This document shows, piece by piece, positions 17,041 to 26,400 of a DNA stretch of 64,000 bases. This DNA comes from Methanoperedens sp049303315 (lineage in GTDB: Archaea > Halobacteriota > Methanosarcinia > Methanosarcinales > Methanoperedenaceae). Both the position numbers and the translations under genes were made by a program. Location: positions 1-64,000 of the forward strand of contig JBAQMZ010000013.1 in assembly GCA_049303315.1 (NCBI GenBank), given 5' to 3'. The first letter of the stretch is position 1. Every line of letters begins with the position of its first letter. A model generated the notes under the pieces. It saw only the letters and a program-made list of their open reading frames with translations. It was not told the DNA's origin and did not search any database.

Positions 17041-17373
17041 TTGTGGTATGAAGGTGATATTATTCAGGAGTATTCATTTAAACGAGGTTTTTCGCAGGAT
17101 GCAGGGCGAATCAGGGCAGAGCTTGAGAAGAATTTTCCAGCGCAAGTAAAGGAAGAGAACGGGAAATGCACAATAAATTACGGTGCCTTCAAAACGTTAA
17201 CTGTCTGGGTTGATAATAAAAAACTGTGCGTGGAGGCCGAATATAACAAAGACGTTAAAGACGATGTTATTCTCGATACCAATAAGCGCTACAGGGTCTT
17301 CCTTGAAGATGCCACCGGTTATACTGCAAAGGAACGGCTTGCAAAAGCCAAGAAAGAAGTGCAGGGAGCCTAA
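17041..17373 (+). CDS. DUF5611 family protein
   Basis: The 110-residue protein is a conserved euryarchaeal hypothetical: WYEGDIIQEYSFKRGF at the start, a central IEYGAF-like INYGAFKTLTVWVDNKKL hairpin and a C-terminal RYRVFLEDATGYTAKERLAKAKK helix. Function is unknown. No ATG is available; the start is a TTG with no ribosome-binding site, so it may be leaderless. The chorismate-lyase-like gene begins two bases after the stop, so the two are cotranscribed. Confidence 0.75.
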   Translation: MWYEGDIIQEYSFKRGFSQDAGRIRAELEKNFPAQVKEENGKCTINYGAFKTLTVWVDNKKLCVEAEYNKDVKDDVILDTNKRYRVFLEDATGYTAKERLAKAKKEVQGA

Positions 17374-17374
17374 T

Positions 17375-17872
17375 TTGTGGGATGCACTTAAAAGACCTGA
17401 TGTTCCCGCATGCCTCCGCATTTGCGCAGGCACTGACGGCTCGGTCACGCAGCTTCTTGAGGTGCTCACCGGGAAAACGGTAGTAGTCAAAACACTTGAG
17501 CAGGGTATAATAAAAGCAACGCCTGATATCGCAAAGCTTCTTGATATCGAGGTCGGGGACGAGGTTAACAGCCGTCTTGTGACATTGGATGCCGGAGGGA
17601 CTATTTACGTGCTGGCAAAATCCCTGGCGCCTGTAAAAAGAATGCCGCAGCCGGTAAGGGACGACCTCATGCGGGCGGATATCCCGATAGGAAGGATTCT
17701 GCGGGAGCACAAGCTTGAGACAAGGCGTGATATACTGAAAATGGAAATTGTGCGGCAGGATTTTTTTGGGAACGTTCCTGTGCTTTCAAGGGAATACAGG
17801 ATAATCTATGAAAATAAGGTGCTTATGTGGATCAATGAATGTTTTCCTGTGGATGACAGGTGGAGAATATAA
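17375..17872 (+). CDS. Chorismate pyruvate-lyase-like protein (DUF98)
   Basis: The 165-residue protein has the UbiC/DUF98 features: LLEVLTGKTVVVKTLEQ near the N-terminus, the VNSRLVTL strand, PIGRILREHKLETRRDI and a final LSREYRIIYENKVLMWINECFP. Relatives convert chorismate to 4-hydroxybenzoate; in methanogens 4-hydroxybenzoate is a precursor of tetrahydromethanopterin, which would fit this organism. An ATG at 17210 is in frame, but it would read through the DUF5611 gene. The TTG at 17375, seven bases after GGAG, is the logical start. Confidence 0.75.
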   Translation: MWDALKRPDVPACLRICAGTDGSVTQLLEVLTGKTVVVKTLEQGIIKATPDIAKLLDIEVGDEVNSRLVTLDAGGTIYVLAKSLAPVKRMPQPVRDDLMRADIPIGRILREHKLETRRDILKMEIVRQDFFGNVPVLSREYRIIYENKVLMWINECFPVDDRWRI

Positions 17873-17925
17873 TCAATTACATTATAATGTAATTGAATTT
17901 AATTATTTGTTACATCATATTGTAA
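17873..17925. promoter_or_regulatory. Palindromic operator upstream of a PIN TA operon
   Basis: A perfect 24-base palindrome at 17873-17896 has the half-site TCAATTACATTA. A second, imperfect inverted repeat with TTACA and TGTAA arms follows at 17910-17925. The shared TTACA/TGTAA core also occurs in the tandem repeats at 17992-18011. They are probably binding sites of the ribbon-helix-helix antitoxin encoded next. Confidence 0.6.
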
Positions 17926-17991
17926 TCTATGTGAAGCAGGTCAGGAAATTCATTGAAAAGTAGAGGGTGCGAATTGCGTAAATGATATATA

Positions 17992-18011
17992 ATTGTAATA
18001 CATTGTAATAC
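17992..18011 (+). promoter_or_regulatory. Tandem operator repeats at the antitoxin start
   Basis: ATTGTAATAC occurs twice in a row, ending two bases before the antitoxin ATG. A TATA-like GATATATAA lies just upstream at 17984-17992. Binding here would block both promoter and start of a leaderless transcript. Confidence 0.6.
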
Positions 18012-18013
18012 AT

Positions 18014-18358
18014 ATGAACGAAGTCCTGACATTTAGAGAAGATAAAGATACGATAAAAAAAATTGACGAATTAGCAAAATGGAAAATGAAGCCAAGATCG
18101 GATATAGTCAGAAAAGCAGTAAGAGACTACGTTACCCGCAAACTTGAGCTTATTGAGATTCAGAGGTTAGCTGCAAAACGCTACACGCAAGGTAAACTTT
18201 CTTTTGATGAACTTGTAGATATTCTTGGTTACGAAGAGGCAAAGAAAATAGCCTATTATAAAGATATTGCTGAAGCTTCTTTTGCACAGGTATTTCATGA
18301 AGATAGTAGTGGACACCAGCTCTCTTATTTCTCTCGAATTTATGAGCATACTGGATGA
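18014..18358 (+). CDS. RHH/UPF0175-type antitoxin
   Basis: The 114-residue protein begins with a beta strand and two helices typical of ribbon-helix-helix repressors (EVLTFREDKDTIKKIDELAK, RSDIVRKAVRDYV). A UPF0175-like stretch (LAAKRYTQGKLSFDELVDILGYEEAKK) follows. It should neutralise the PIN toxin whose gene overlaps its end by 62 bases and repress the operon through the TGTAA sites upstream. A second, unrelated-looking UPF0175/PIN pair lies at 1488-2287. Confidence 0.85.
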   Translation: MNEVLTFREDKDTIKKIDELAKWKMKPRSDIVRKAVRDYVTRKLELIEIQRLAAKRYTQGKLSFDELVDILGYEEAKKIAYYKDIAEASFAQVFHEDSSGHQLSYFSRIYEHTG

Positions 18359-18830
18359 CGCTCTCGGTATCGTTGAAATCTGCACCACATATATCGTAGA
18401 AGACGAATTGAAGGAAATAGCAGGTTTTAACGATGAAAAATCAAAGGTGGCAAAAAGAATTCTAAAACATATAAACAAAACTAATATCAAGAGCTTTCAG
18501 GTAAAGAATGATTCGTTCTCAAAATATCTCTCAAGAGACGTGGATCCGGGAGAAGCGTCATGTCTTGCTCTTTGCATATCGAAAAAAATCCCGTTTTTGA
18601 TAACAGATGATGCCGATGCTGCGTATTATCTTGGAAGAATAGCGATGCAGAACGGAATAGAACTCAGGATATGCGTGGCGGTTCTTATAGAATTAATAAA
18701 ATCCAACAAAATAAGCAAATCGGAAGGTAAGCTCAAGCTTGAAAAGCTTGTAAAAAAACGCGGATGGGAAGGTGGCGTCCTTGAAGTGCTCGTTAAAAGG
18801 TATCTTGAAGATGATGCTTTCACCGATTAA
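18297..18830 (+). CDS. PIN-domain toxin
   Basis: The 177-residue protein starts with the PIN signature IVVDTSSLISLE. It has a conserved Glu in YIVEDELKEI, the DPGEASCLAL motif and the TDDADAAYYLGR strand, so the acidic metal site appears complete. It would be an RNA-cleaving toxin. The ATG at 18297 lies inside the antitoxin gene in another frame, which implies coupled translation. A TTG or ATG ten codons upstream is less likely because it lies before the PIN strand. Confidence 0.87.
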   Translation: MKIVVDTSSLISLEFMSILDDALGIVEICTTYIVEDELKEIAGFNDEKSKVAKRILKHINKTNIKSFQVKNDSFSKYLSRDVDPGEASCLALCISKKIPFLITDDADAAYYLGRIAMQNGIELRICVAVLIELIKSNKISKSEGKLKLEKLVKKRGWEGGVLEVLVKRYLEDDAFTD

Positions 18831-18840
18831 ATTGTGAGGT

Positions 18841-19938
18841 TTACTTAACCACCACCTTCATCTTTCTAACAGTTTCAGCCACCCGGTCAAAGAACATCTT
18901 CTCAGTATCAAGAGGTCCCGGATGCGCTTCAGGATGGTACTGGACAGACACTATATCCAGCTTTTTATGCTCAAACCCCTCTACTGTGCCGTCATTGGCG
19001 TTTAATTGCGTGATAGATACCTCTTTTTCATCCATGCTGCTCTCATCCACCGCATAACCGTGGTTCTGTGATGTGATGTACACGATACCTCGTTTCTTGT
19101 CCTTCACGGGCTGGTTGGCGCCGCGGTGCCCGAACTTCATTTTGTATGTCTCTCCCCCGAGCGCCAGCGAGATAATCTGGTGCCCGAGGCAGATGCCGAA
19201 AATTGGTAATTGACCTGCAAGCTCTTTTACAACCGAGATGCCGTTTGTCGCCTGCTGCGGGTCACCCGGGCCATTGGAGAGAAGAAGGGCGTCGGGCTCG
19301 TAATTCAGGATGTCCTTTACCTTCGTTGTTGCAGGAACAACAGTGACATTGATTCCCCGGTTGTTCAGGCTTTTAATGATGTTTCTCTTTGCACCAAAAT
19401 CCATGAGCACGATGTTGCCGCCATCTTCCTGCCCTTTTACATGGTACGGCTCTTTGCAGGTGACCCTGCTAATCAGGTCAAGACCTCCTATATCCGGCTG
19501 CTCCCTTGCAAGCCTTACAGCTTCCTCGCCGTTATCGTCACCAACGATTATTGCGGCTTTCATGGTGCCGTGCTCTCTTGTTTTTATTGTGAGCATACGG
19601 GTATCAATTCCCATGATGCCTGATTTGCCCTCGTCCTTCAGGAACTCGTATATCGAGCGCCGGGATTTGTGGTGGGATGGGTGGTCGCAGGCTTCCCTTA
19701 CAACCAACCCTTCTGCCTGCATCCTATCGGATTGGAAGGTCTCGCCGCTTATGCCGTAGTTGCCTATTAGCGGATACGTGAACATCAGTATCTGACCTTT
19801 ATACGACGGGTCTGTCAGGGCTTCTTCATAACCTGTGTACTGCGTGGTAAAAACAAGCTCGCCACGGACAATACCTTCCACTCCAAGACCTTCTCCTTTT
19901 ACAAATGTTCCGTCCTCAAGCCCGAGTACAGCTTTCAT
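18841..19938 (-). CDS. carA: Carbamoyl-phosphate synthase small subunit
   Basis: CarA hydrolyses glutamine and passes ammonia to CarB for arginine and pyrimidine synthesis. The 365-residue protein has the N-terminal CarA domain (VFTTQYTGYEEALTDPSY, TYPLIGNYG) and a class I glutamine amidotransferase domain with the nucleophile in GICLGHQI (about residue 240) and the YHPEAHPGP motif near residue 340. The large subunit gene carB does not adjoin it in this window, which is unusual because the two genes are often adjacent. It ends ten bases from the convergent PIN toxin gene. Confidence 0.95.
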   Translation of the reverse strand: MKAVLGLEDGTFVKGEGLGVEGIVRGELVFTTQYTGYEEALTDPSYKGQILMFTYPLIGNYGISGETFQSDRMQAEGLVVREACDHPSHHKSRRSIYEFLKDEGKSGIMGIDTRMLTIKTREHGTMKAAIIVGDDNGEEAVRLAREQPDIGGLDLISRVTCKEPYHVKGQEDGGNIVLMDFGAKRNIIKSLNNRGINVTVVPATTKVKDILNYEPDALLLSNGPGDPQQATNGISVVKELAGQLPIFGICLGHQIISLALGGETYKMKFGHRGANQPVKDKKRGIVYITSQNHGYAVDESSMDEKEVSITQLNANDGTVEGFEHKKLDIVSVQYHPEAHPGPLDTEKMFFDRVAETVRKMKVVVK

Positions 19939-20079
19939 GGTTGCTTAACTGTAAAGGCATGGTAAATAGATTACGACTTGAGAAAAAGAATCAAATTTAT
20001 CATCATTAATTATTTTATTCGTATTTGTACGAACCAAAATCCTTAATATGCTGCACAGCGTTTACATCAATTGTAAAAC

Positions 20080-20238
20080 ATGACACGATGTGCGAGAAGA
20101 AAAACGACAGACAGATTGCACTGCACATATAGTGCGATAATCGACATCCTTGAGATGGAAAACAACAGGGAACCGACAGCAGAGGAAGTAAACAACCTGA
20201 TATTTTCGATAGGTGACCGTGGAACTTCAAACAAATAG
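20080..20238 (+). CDS. 52-aa ORF coupled to mcrD
   Basis: A 53-codon reading frame ends in a TAG at 20236-20238 that overlaps the GGAG ribosome-binding site of mcrD (20238-20241). The peptide is basic at its start (RCARRKTTDR), with a predicted helix and an EPTAEEVNNLI segment. I do not recognise it. No ribosome-binding site precedes the ATG, but a TATA-like CTTAATATG lies about 30 bases upstream, so a leaderless transcript carrying this ORF and mcrD is plausible. Confidence 0.5.
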   Translation: MTRCARRKTTDRLHCTYSAIIDILEMENNREPTAEEVNNLIFSIGDRGTSNK

Positions 20239-20246
20239 GAGATAAA

Positions 20247-20768
20247 ATGTTAAAAACTGCCGCAACTGTAGAAAAACCCATCCAGGTAAGAGTATTTCCA
20301 AAGCGATTATTACAGCCGGAGACTGCTGAAAAGGTCTTAAATGAGATTGACCGGGTCGAGGGTGTAATAAGAATGCTCATTAACGGCAAAAACCTGCCCA
20401 GGAAAGTTACTTGCGGTCCGGGTACAGGGGCTGATGTGAACCATCCCGACAGAAAAATCATCCACGTTGGCAACTGCGCATTAGAATTACATATAATTGT
20501 GGGAGAAATACTGGTCGAAGTCGAAAACGAGACTTCTGTCGAAGGAGTCAGAAAAGCGTGTGAACGGGCGCTTCCCTTTGCCTTTGAGTTCAAGCGTGGG
20601 CACTTCATCAAGAGAAGACCGACGCTGACCGATTACGGCAAGTACGGGTTCAGGAGCAAAACCGATGAAAGTATCAATCTTGAAGACGAGCGCATGCTTG
20701 GCTTAATAGACCCGAATGCAAAACCGGAAACAAACATCTGTGTAATTGGCACAGAGAGTGAAAAATAA
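20247..20768 (+). CDS. mcrD: Methyl-coenzyme M reductase operon protein D
   Basis: McrD is a small accessory protein that associates with methyl-coenzyme M reductase and is thought to help deliver or insert cofactor F430 or assist assembly. The 173-residue protein matches the family: VRVFPKRLLQPETAEKVLNEI, GVIRMLINGKNLPRKV, the GPGTGADVNHPDRKIIHVG motif and a C-terminal RALPFAFEFKRGHF. GGAG five bases before the ATG supports the start. None of mcrA, B, C or G is nearby, so this copy stands outside an mcr operon. It is the strongest indicator in the window of a methanogenic or methanotrophic archaeon. Confidence 0.92.
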   Translation: MLKTAATVEKPIQVRVFPKRLLQPETAEKVLNEIDRVEGVIRMLINGKNLPRKVTCGPGTGADVNHPDRKIIHVGNCALELHIIVGEILVEVENETSVEGVRKACERALPFAFEFKRGHFIKRRPTLTDYGKYGFRSKTDESINLEDERMLGLIDPNAKPETNICVIGTESEK

Positions 20769-20772
20769 ATTA

Positions 20773-20818
20773 GCGGGGTGACAGGCAACAAGTTACATTA
20801 TTAATAATGACGCTCCGC
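20773..20818 (+). terminator. Stem-loop after mcrD
   Basis: GCGGGGTG at 20773-20780 pairs fully with CGCTCCGC at 20811-20818 if G-U pairs are allowed. The loop contains the 14-base palindrome CATTATTAATAATG at 20796-20809. The structure begins four bases after the mcrD stop and precedes the Hdr operon promoter. It may terminate transcription or regulate it; there is no T-run directly after it. Confidence 0.35.
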
Positions 20819-20872
20819 ATCGTTAAAAATCGAAATGTTTAAAACCAATTATACCCTCTAATTAAAAAAAGG

Positions 20873-20879
20873 TTATAAA
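20873..20879 (+). promoter_or_regulatory. TATA box of the Hdr operon
   Basis: TTATAAA lies 20-25 bases upstream of a GTG codon at 20896. It is the only clear promoter-like box before the long plus-strand operon that runs to 32.9 kb. Confidence 0.5.
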
Positions 20880-20895
20880 CCCCAAAGAAACGCTG

Positions 20896-21934
20896 GTGGG
20901 TACAAACGAGTAACGTACAAGCCTGTTATCAGTGCGGTAAATGCACATCTATTTGCCCGATGCGCCGAGTTTCAAAGACCTCACCGCGCAGCTCTATTTA
21001 TAATGCTAATGTGTACGGGCTTGAAACAAAGGATATCTGGATGTGCCTTACATGCGGGCTCTGTCCAATTGGATGTCCGCAGCAGGTGGATTTCTTAAGT
21101 TTTATTAAGGAAGAAAGGGCAGGAAAGCAGCCGCTTGAAATTGCTCATCTTGGAGTTTTTACGGAATTTGCGGAATTGAGCTCCAAACTTGACGGCACAG
21201 CAAAACCGGAAAGCAGCGATTCAAAGTACGGGTACTTCCCCGGATGCGTGGACTCGCTGGGCTTATTCCTGCATGATGTCAAAACTGATTTTGGCGAAAT
21301 AACAACTTCATCGCTTAAGCTTCTTGATAAGTTAGGAATTAAACCGCAGGTCATGAATATGAAATGCTGCGGTCATGATGTCCTCTGGCAGGGGAAAAAG
21401 GATGTTTTTGACAGGCTTAAGAATTATAATACAAAATACCTTAAAGATAGCGGCATCGATACCCTTGTAACAAGCTGTGCTGAATGTTACCGCACTTTTT
21501 CAAAAGATTACGAGCTTGGAATCAAGGTTATCCATATCTCCGAGCTTCTGGATAAGCTTGGATTGAAGATTAACGCAGACGTGACATATCACGACCCGTG
21601 CAGGCTTGGGAGGCATATGGGCGTATATGACGCGCCGCGCAAGGCTCTAACCGCAAATGGTGCAAAAATAAAAGAAATGGAACACTCAAAAGAAAATGCC
21701 CTGTGCTGCGGAGTCAGTAGTTTTATGAATTGCAACGAGCAGACAAAGGCACTTCGTATAGCGAGAATGGATGAAGCTGAGGCTACCGGTGCTAAGACAT
21801 TGATAACTACCTGTTCAAAATGTCTTGCTCATTTTAATTGCCTGAAGAACGAAAAAGACGCGATAAAGAAATATGGTTTTGATGTGGTTGACCTGAGCGT
21901 GTTCCTTGCACGGGAATTGGAGGGAGCAAAATGA
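20896..21934 (+). CDS. HdrD-like (HdrC-HdrB fusion) iron-sulfur protein, 5' end disrupted
   Basis: The protein joins an HdrC-type ferredoxin domain to an HdrB-type CCG domain, as in HdrD and GlpC-like proteins. The second FeS motif CLTCGLCPIGCP and two CCG repeats (MKCCGHD with SCAEC, ALCCG with CSKC) lie in the frame that starts at ATG 20960. The first FeS motif, CYQCGKCTSICP, is encoded just before that ATG in the same frame, but this frame has no ATG, GTG or TTG back to a stop at 20876. A GTG at 20896 below a TATA box runs into TAA after five codons; a +1 shift there would enter the right frame. The product probably exchanges electrons with the HdrABC set encoded downstream. Confidence 0.75.
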
Positions 21935-22500
21935 TTAAAACAAGTGAACTTGACCCGAATTTCAAGTATGAAATAGCCAGTGAGCCCGGCGGCGAAAACA
22001 TCAAGAAGTGCTTTAACTGCACCGGTTGCACCGTTGGCTGTCCTGTAACCGAGATAGACAAAGGTTACAACCCTCGCAAGATACTCAGGAAAGCGCTGCT
22101 GGGCATGCGCAATGAAGTCCTGACCGACGACTCGCTCTGGCTCTGCGCTTCCTGCTACCTCTGCTACGAGCGATGCCCGCAGGATGTGAAAATCACAGAA
22201 GTGATGGGGGCTATCCGTGCGATAGCGCAGCGCGAAGCAAAAGCAGGGAAAATCAAGCTCAACAATCCAAAACCTCTTTTTGATAATCTTTTCATCGACT
22301 CGGTCAGGAGCAACGGAAGGTGGTACGAAGCAGGCGTCAGCGGCACGTTCATGCTCAAGACAAAAGGGCTTGGCGGCTTGATAGGATATGCCCCGATGGG
22401 ACTTGAATTGTTCAAGAAAGGAAAACTCAGCATCCTGCCGCATAAAATCAAATGCAATAACCAGCTAAAGCGTATTTTTGAGGAAGTGGAGAAAAAATGA
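21931..22500 (+). CDS. hdrC: Heterodisulfide reductase subunit C
   Basis: HdrC is the small double-4Fe-4S subunit that passes electrons from HdrA to HdrB. The 189-residue protein has the two cluster motifs CFNCTGCTVGCP (about residues 27-38) and CASCYLCYERCP (about 72-83), then a helical C-terminal domain. Its ATG overlaps the stop of the HdrD-like gene, and its stop overlaps hdrB, both by four bases. Tight coupling suggests one complex. Confidence 0.93.
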   Translation: MIKTSELDPNFKYEIASEPGGENIKKCFNCTGCTVGCPVTEIDKGYNPRKILRKALLGMRNEVLTDDSLWLCASCYLCYERCPQDVKITEVMGAIRAIAQREAKAGKIKLNNPKPLFDNLFIDSVRSNGRWYEAGVSGTFMLKTKGLGGLIGYAPMGLELFKKGKLSILPHKIKCNNQLKRIFEEVEKK

Positions 22501-23420
22501 AGCTTGCATATTATCCCGGATGCACCCTGCACGGCACTGCACGCGAATATGATGCATCCACAAAAGCCGTATGTAAGGCGGCAGGCATCGAGCTGACCGA
22601 GATTGAGGACTGGAACTGCTGCGGCGCGCTTGAAGCCATCTTCGATAAGGAATTGTCCATGGGTCTCTCGGCGAGAAACAATATGCTTGCACAGAAAACA
22701 GGACTTGATCTTGTGATACCGTGCAGTATCTGTTCGCATAACCTGTCAAGAGCCGATAAAGCTATGAAAACCGACGATGCTTTCAGGGAAAAGATTGAAA
22801 GGGCGCTCGGGGAAAAATACGATGGTGTTAAAATCAAACATCTTCTTGATGTAATGGTAAATGATGTCGGTGTTGATGCATTAGCCAAAAAATTCGTAAA
22901 ACCATTAAAAGGCATAAAAGCCGTTCCATACTACGGTTGCCTTCTTGTCCGCCCTTCCGAAGTATCTAAATTCGATAACCCGGAAAATCCCACATCCCTT
23001 GACAACCTGATGAGAGCCGCCGGCGCGGAATGTCTTCCTTTTACCCAGAAAACCAGATGCTGCGGCGGCAACCTCCTGATGAGCAAGCAGGATTACGCAT
23101 TCATACTCACAAAGAAGCTGTTCGATGAAGCAAAAGCAGCAGGCGCGAATTGCATCGTGGTGGCGTGTCCCATGTGCCATATGCTGCTTGACGGACAGCA
23201 GGCAATGGTGGAAAAGGCGCATAATACCGTTATCGGCTTACCGATTCTCTATTTCACCCAGCTTATCGGGCTTGCGATGGGTTTAAGCGAGAAAGAACTT
23301 GAACTCGATAAAAACATGGTTACAACTTCGAAACTTATTGGCTCCATTGGCAAAGAAGAGAAAAAAGCTGAGGCAAAAATCGAAACCAAAGCAGCGGTGG
23401 AAGTGGAGGCGGTGGAATGA
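22497..23420 (+). CDS. hdrB: Heterodisulfide reductase subunit B
   Basis: HdrB holds the catalytic non-cubane 4Fe-4S clusters that reduce or form the CoM-S-S-CoB heterodisulfide. The 307-residue protein has two CCG domains: YYPGCTLH, WNCCGA and PCSICSHN in the first, and YYGCLL, TRCCGGN and CPMCHMLLDGQQ in the second. The last 25 residues are a charged Glu/Lys/Ala tail of no known role. It overlaps hdrC and hdrA by four bases. Confidence 0.94.
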   Translation: MKLAYYPGCTLHGTAREYDASTKAVCKAAGIELTEIEDWNCCGALEAIFDKELSMGLSARNNMLAQKTGLDLVIPCSICSHNLSRADKAMKTDDAFREKIERALGEKYDGVKIKHLLDVMVNDVGVDALAKKFVKPLKGIKAVPYYGCLLVRPSEVSKFDNPENPTSLDNLMRAAGAECLPFTQKTRCCGGNLLMSKQDYAFILTKKLFDEAKAAGANCIVVACPMCHMLLDGQQAMVEKAHNTVIGLPILYFTQLIGLAMGLSEKELELDKNMVTTSKLIGSIGKEEKKAEAKIETKAAVEVEAVE

Positions 23421-26400
23421 AAGGCTCGGTAGCGGTTGTAGGAGGAGGCATAGCCGGGATACAGGCAGCGCTTGACCTTGCAGATAGCGGATTCAAGACA
23501 TATCTCATAGAATCAAGACCAAGCATCGGGGGAACGATGTCGCAGCTTGACAAGACTTTCCCAACCAACGATTGCGCCATGTGCATCCTCTCGCCGAAAC
23601 TCGTTGAGACCGGAAGGCACCCGAATATTGAATTGCTCTCATACAGCGATGTAAAATCCATATCAGGCAAAGCCGGGGATTTCAAAGTAAAAGTTGTTAA
23701 AAAAGCGCGCTATGTGGATGACACAAAATGCACAGGATGCGGCACCTGTACTGAAAAATGCCCTTCTAAAGTCCTCGATGAATACAACGCAGGCATGAGC
23801 AAACGCAAATCCATATACATTCCTTTTGCCCAGGCAATCCCCAGGGTTGCGACTATCGATGCTGCTCATTGTTTATATCTCACAAAAGGCAAATGCGGCG
23901 TATGCAAGAAAGTATGCGGACCAAAAGCAGTGGATTATGAGCAGAAGGATAAAGAGATAGAACTGAACGTGGGTTCGGTCATCCTTGCCACAGGTTTCAA
24001 GCCATTTGACCCTTCTGAGCTAAAACAGTACAGGTTTGACCATCCCGATGTAATCACTGCGCTTCAGTTCGAACGGCTCCTGAGTGCAAGCGGCCCGACG
24101 CAGGGGCATGTCACAAAGCAATCAGACGGCAGGGTTCCGAAGAAGCTCGCGTTCATCCAGTGCGTTGGCTCACGCAACCCGCGAATAGGCAGGAAGCACT
24201 GCTCTTCTGTTTGCTGCATGTATGCCACAAAGGAATCCATCATCGCAAAAGAACACGACCCTGAACTTGACATCACAATATTCAATATAGATATTAGGGC
24301 ATTTGGCAAGAACTTCGAGGAGTTCTACAATAGGGCACAGAGGGAATACGGAATCAAATACAACAACTCACGCCCGCCTGAAGTTATCGTTGATGCAGAT
24401 AATGCACTCTCTTTGAAATACGAGGATTTCAATACAGGTGACCTTAAAACCCAGAATTTCGATATGGTCGTTCTTTCCATAGGGCTTGACCCTGCGGATT
24501 CTACGCGAACTCTTGCGCAGTCGTCAGGCATCGCGCTTGATGATTTCGGCAACATCGCCACAACTATTGAGAATCCTGTGGAAACGAGCGTTCCCGGCAT
24601 CTATGTCTGCGGTGTAGCACAGGGACCGAAGGATATCCCTGATACAGTCGCCCAGGCAAGCGCAGCCGCGGCAAAGGCTGCCGCACTTCTCTCAAAAGAA
24701 CGCGGCACGATGATAAAAGAGAGGAAATTCCCTGAGGAAAAACCCCTTTCTCTGGAGCCTCGAATCGGAGTGTTCGTATGCCACTGCGGGATTAACATAG
24801 GCAGCGTGGTAAATGTGCCGAACGTGGTAGAGTACGCAAAGACGCTGCCAAACGTAGCGCATGCGCAGGAGATGCTGTATGCCTGTTCTTCAGACTCGCA
24901 AGTCACGATAAAAGATGCTATTACCAAAAATAACCTGAACCGCGTGGTTGTTGCGTCATGTACGCCCCGCACCCATGAACCGCTTTTCCAGAATACGTGC
25001 CGTGAGGCAGGACTTAATCCGTATCTTTTCGAACTGGCAAATATCCGTGAGCACTGCTCTTGGGTACACATGAAAGAAAAGGAAAAAGCTACCGAAAAAG
25101 CAAAAGGGATTGTCCAGATGGCAGTGGCTAAATCCGCTTTGTTCCAGCCGCTCTACAAACAAAAGGTTTCGTTAATCAATAAAGCGCTTGTGCTCGGCGG
25201 AGGCATTGCAGGCATGACCGCGGCGCTTGATATTGCAAATAACGGTTACAGCGTGACCCTTATCGAAAAGGAAAAAGAACTCGGTGGTATGCTTAAGGAA
25301 ATGACCGAATTATACGATGGAAAGAAGCCTTCCGATGTATTAAAAGACCTTATCGGCAGGGTGAACCGGAATAAGAACATAAAGGTCATTAACGAGGCAA
25401 AACTCGCAAAGGTCGAAGGTTATCTTGGCAACTTTAAGGGAGTTGTAGCGGCCAAAGGAAAAGAGATGCCTGTTGATTTCGGGGCCGCTGTGGTAGCAAC
25501 GGGCGCACGGAACTTTGAGCCTGCCGGATTATTCAACTACGGAAAAGATTCACGCGTAGTTACGCAGGCACAGCTTGAGAAAATGCTCGGTAATGGTATC
25601 AGCGCAAAGAATATAACGATGATACAGTGTGTTGGAGCACGCAATAAGGATAGGGAATATTGCGGAAGGACTTGCTGCATTGATGCTGTCAAGAATGTCA
25701 TAAGGATTAAGAAAGCAAATAGCAGCGCCAATGTCTATGTCCTCTACCGTGATATGAGGACTTACGGGGTCATGGAGAAACTATATGAAAATGCAAGAGA
25801 CCTCGGGGCAATATTTATCAAATACGATGCCGGGAATCCGCCTAAAGTTCAGGATGGGGCGGTAGTTGTACACGATGCCATGCTCAACGAGGACATCGAG
25901 ATAGCATCAGACCTTATAGTCCTGAGCACGCCGCTTGTAGCGGGCGAAAACGAAGAGATAAACCAGTTGTTCAAGATACCTCTTGACAGGAACAAGTTCT
26001 TCCTTGAAGCTCATCCAAAATTACGGCCTGTGGATTTCGCCACCGACGGCGTTTTCCTGTGCGGGAGCGCGCAGGCGCCCAAGCTTCTGGATGAGGCAAT
26101 ATCGCAGGCAAGCGCGGCGGCATCGCGGGCATGCACCATTTTATCCCGCAAGTTCATCGAAACAGAAGGCGCGGTCTCGGTGGTCAACGAAGCAAGATGC
26201 ATAGGCTGCGGAACGTGTGTTACCGTCTGTCCGTATAATGCGCCATCATTGCAGGAAGTAACGGTGAAAGCCGAAGAGGTCACATACACAACAAAGAAGT
26301 CGCGCATAAATCCTGCGGCATGCAAGGGATGCGGTTCTTGCGCAGCAGCATGTCCTGCCGGAGCGATAACTGCCCAGCATTTCTCGTCAAAAGAGATAGG

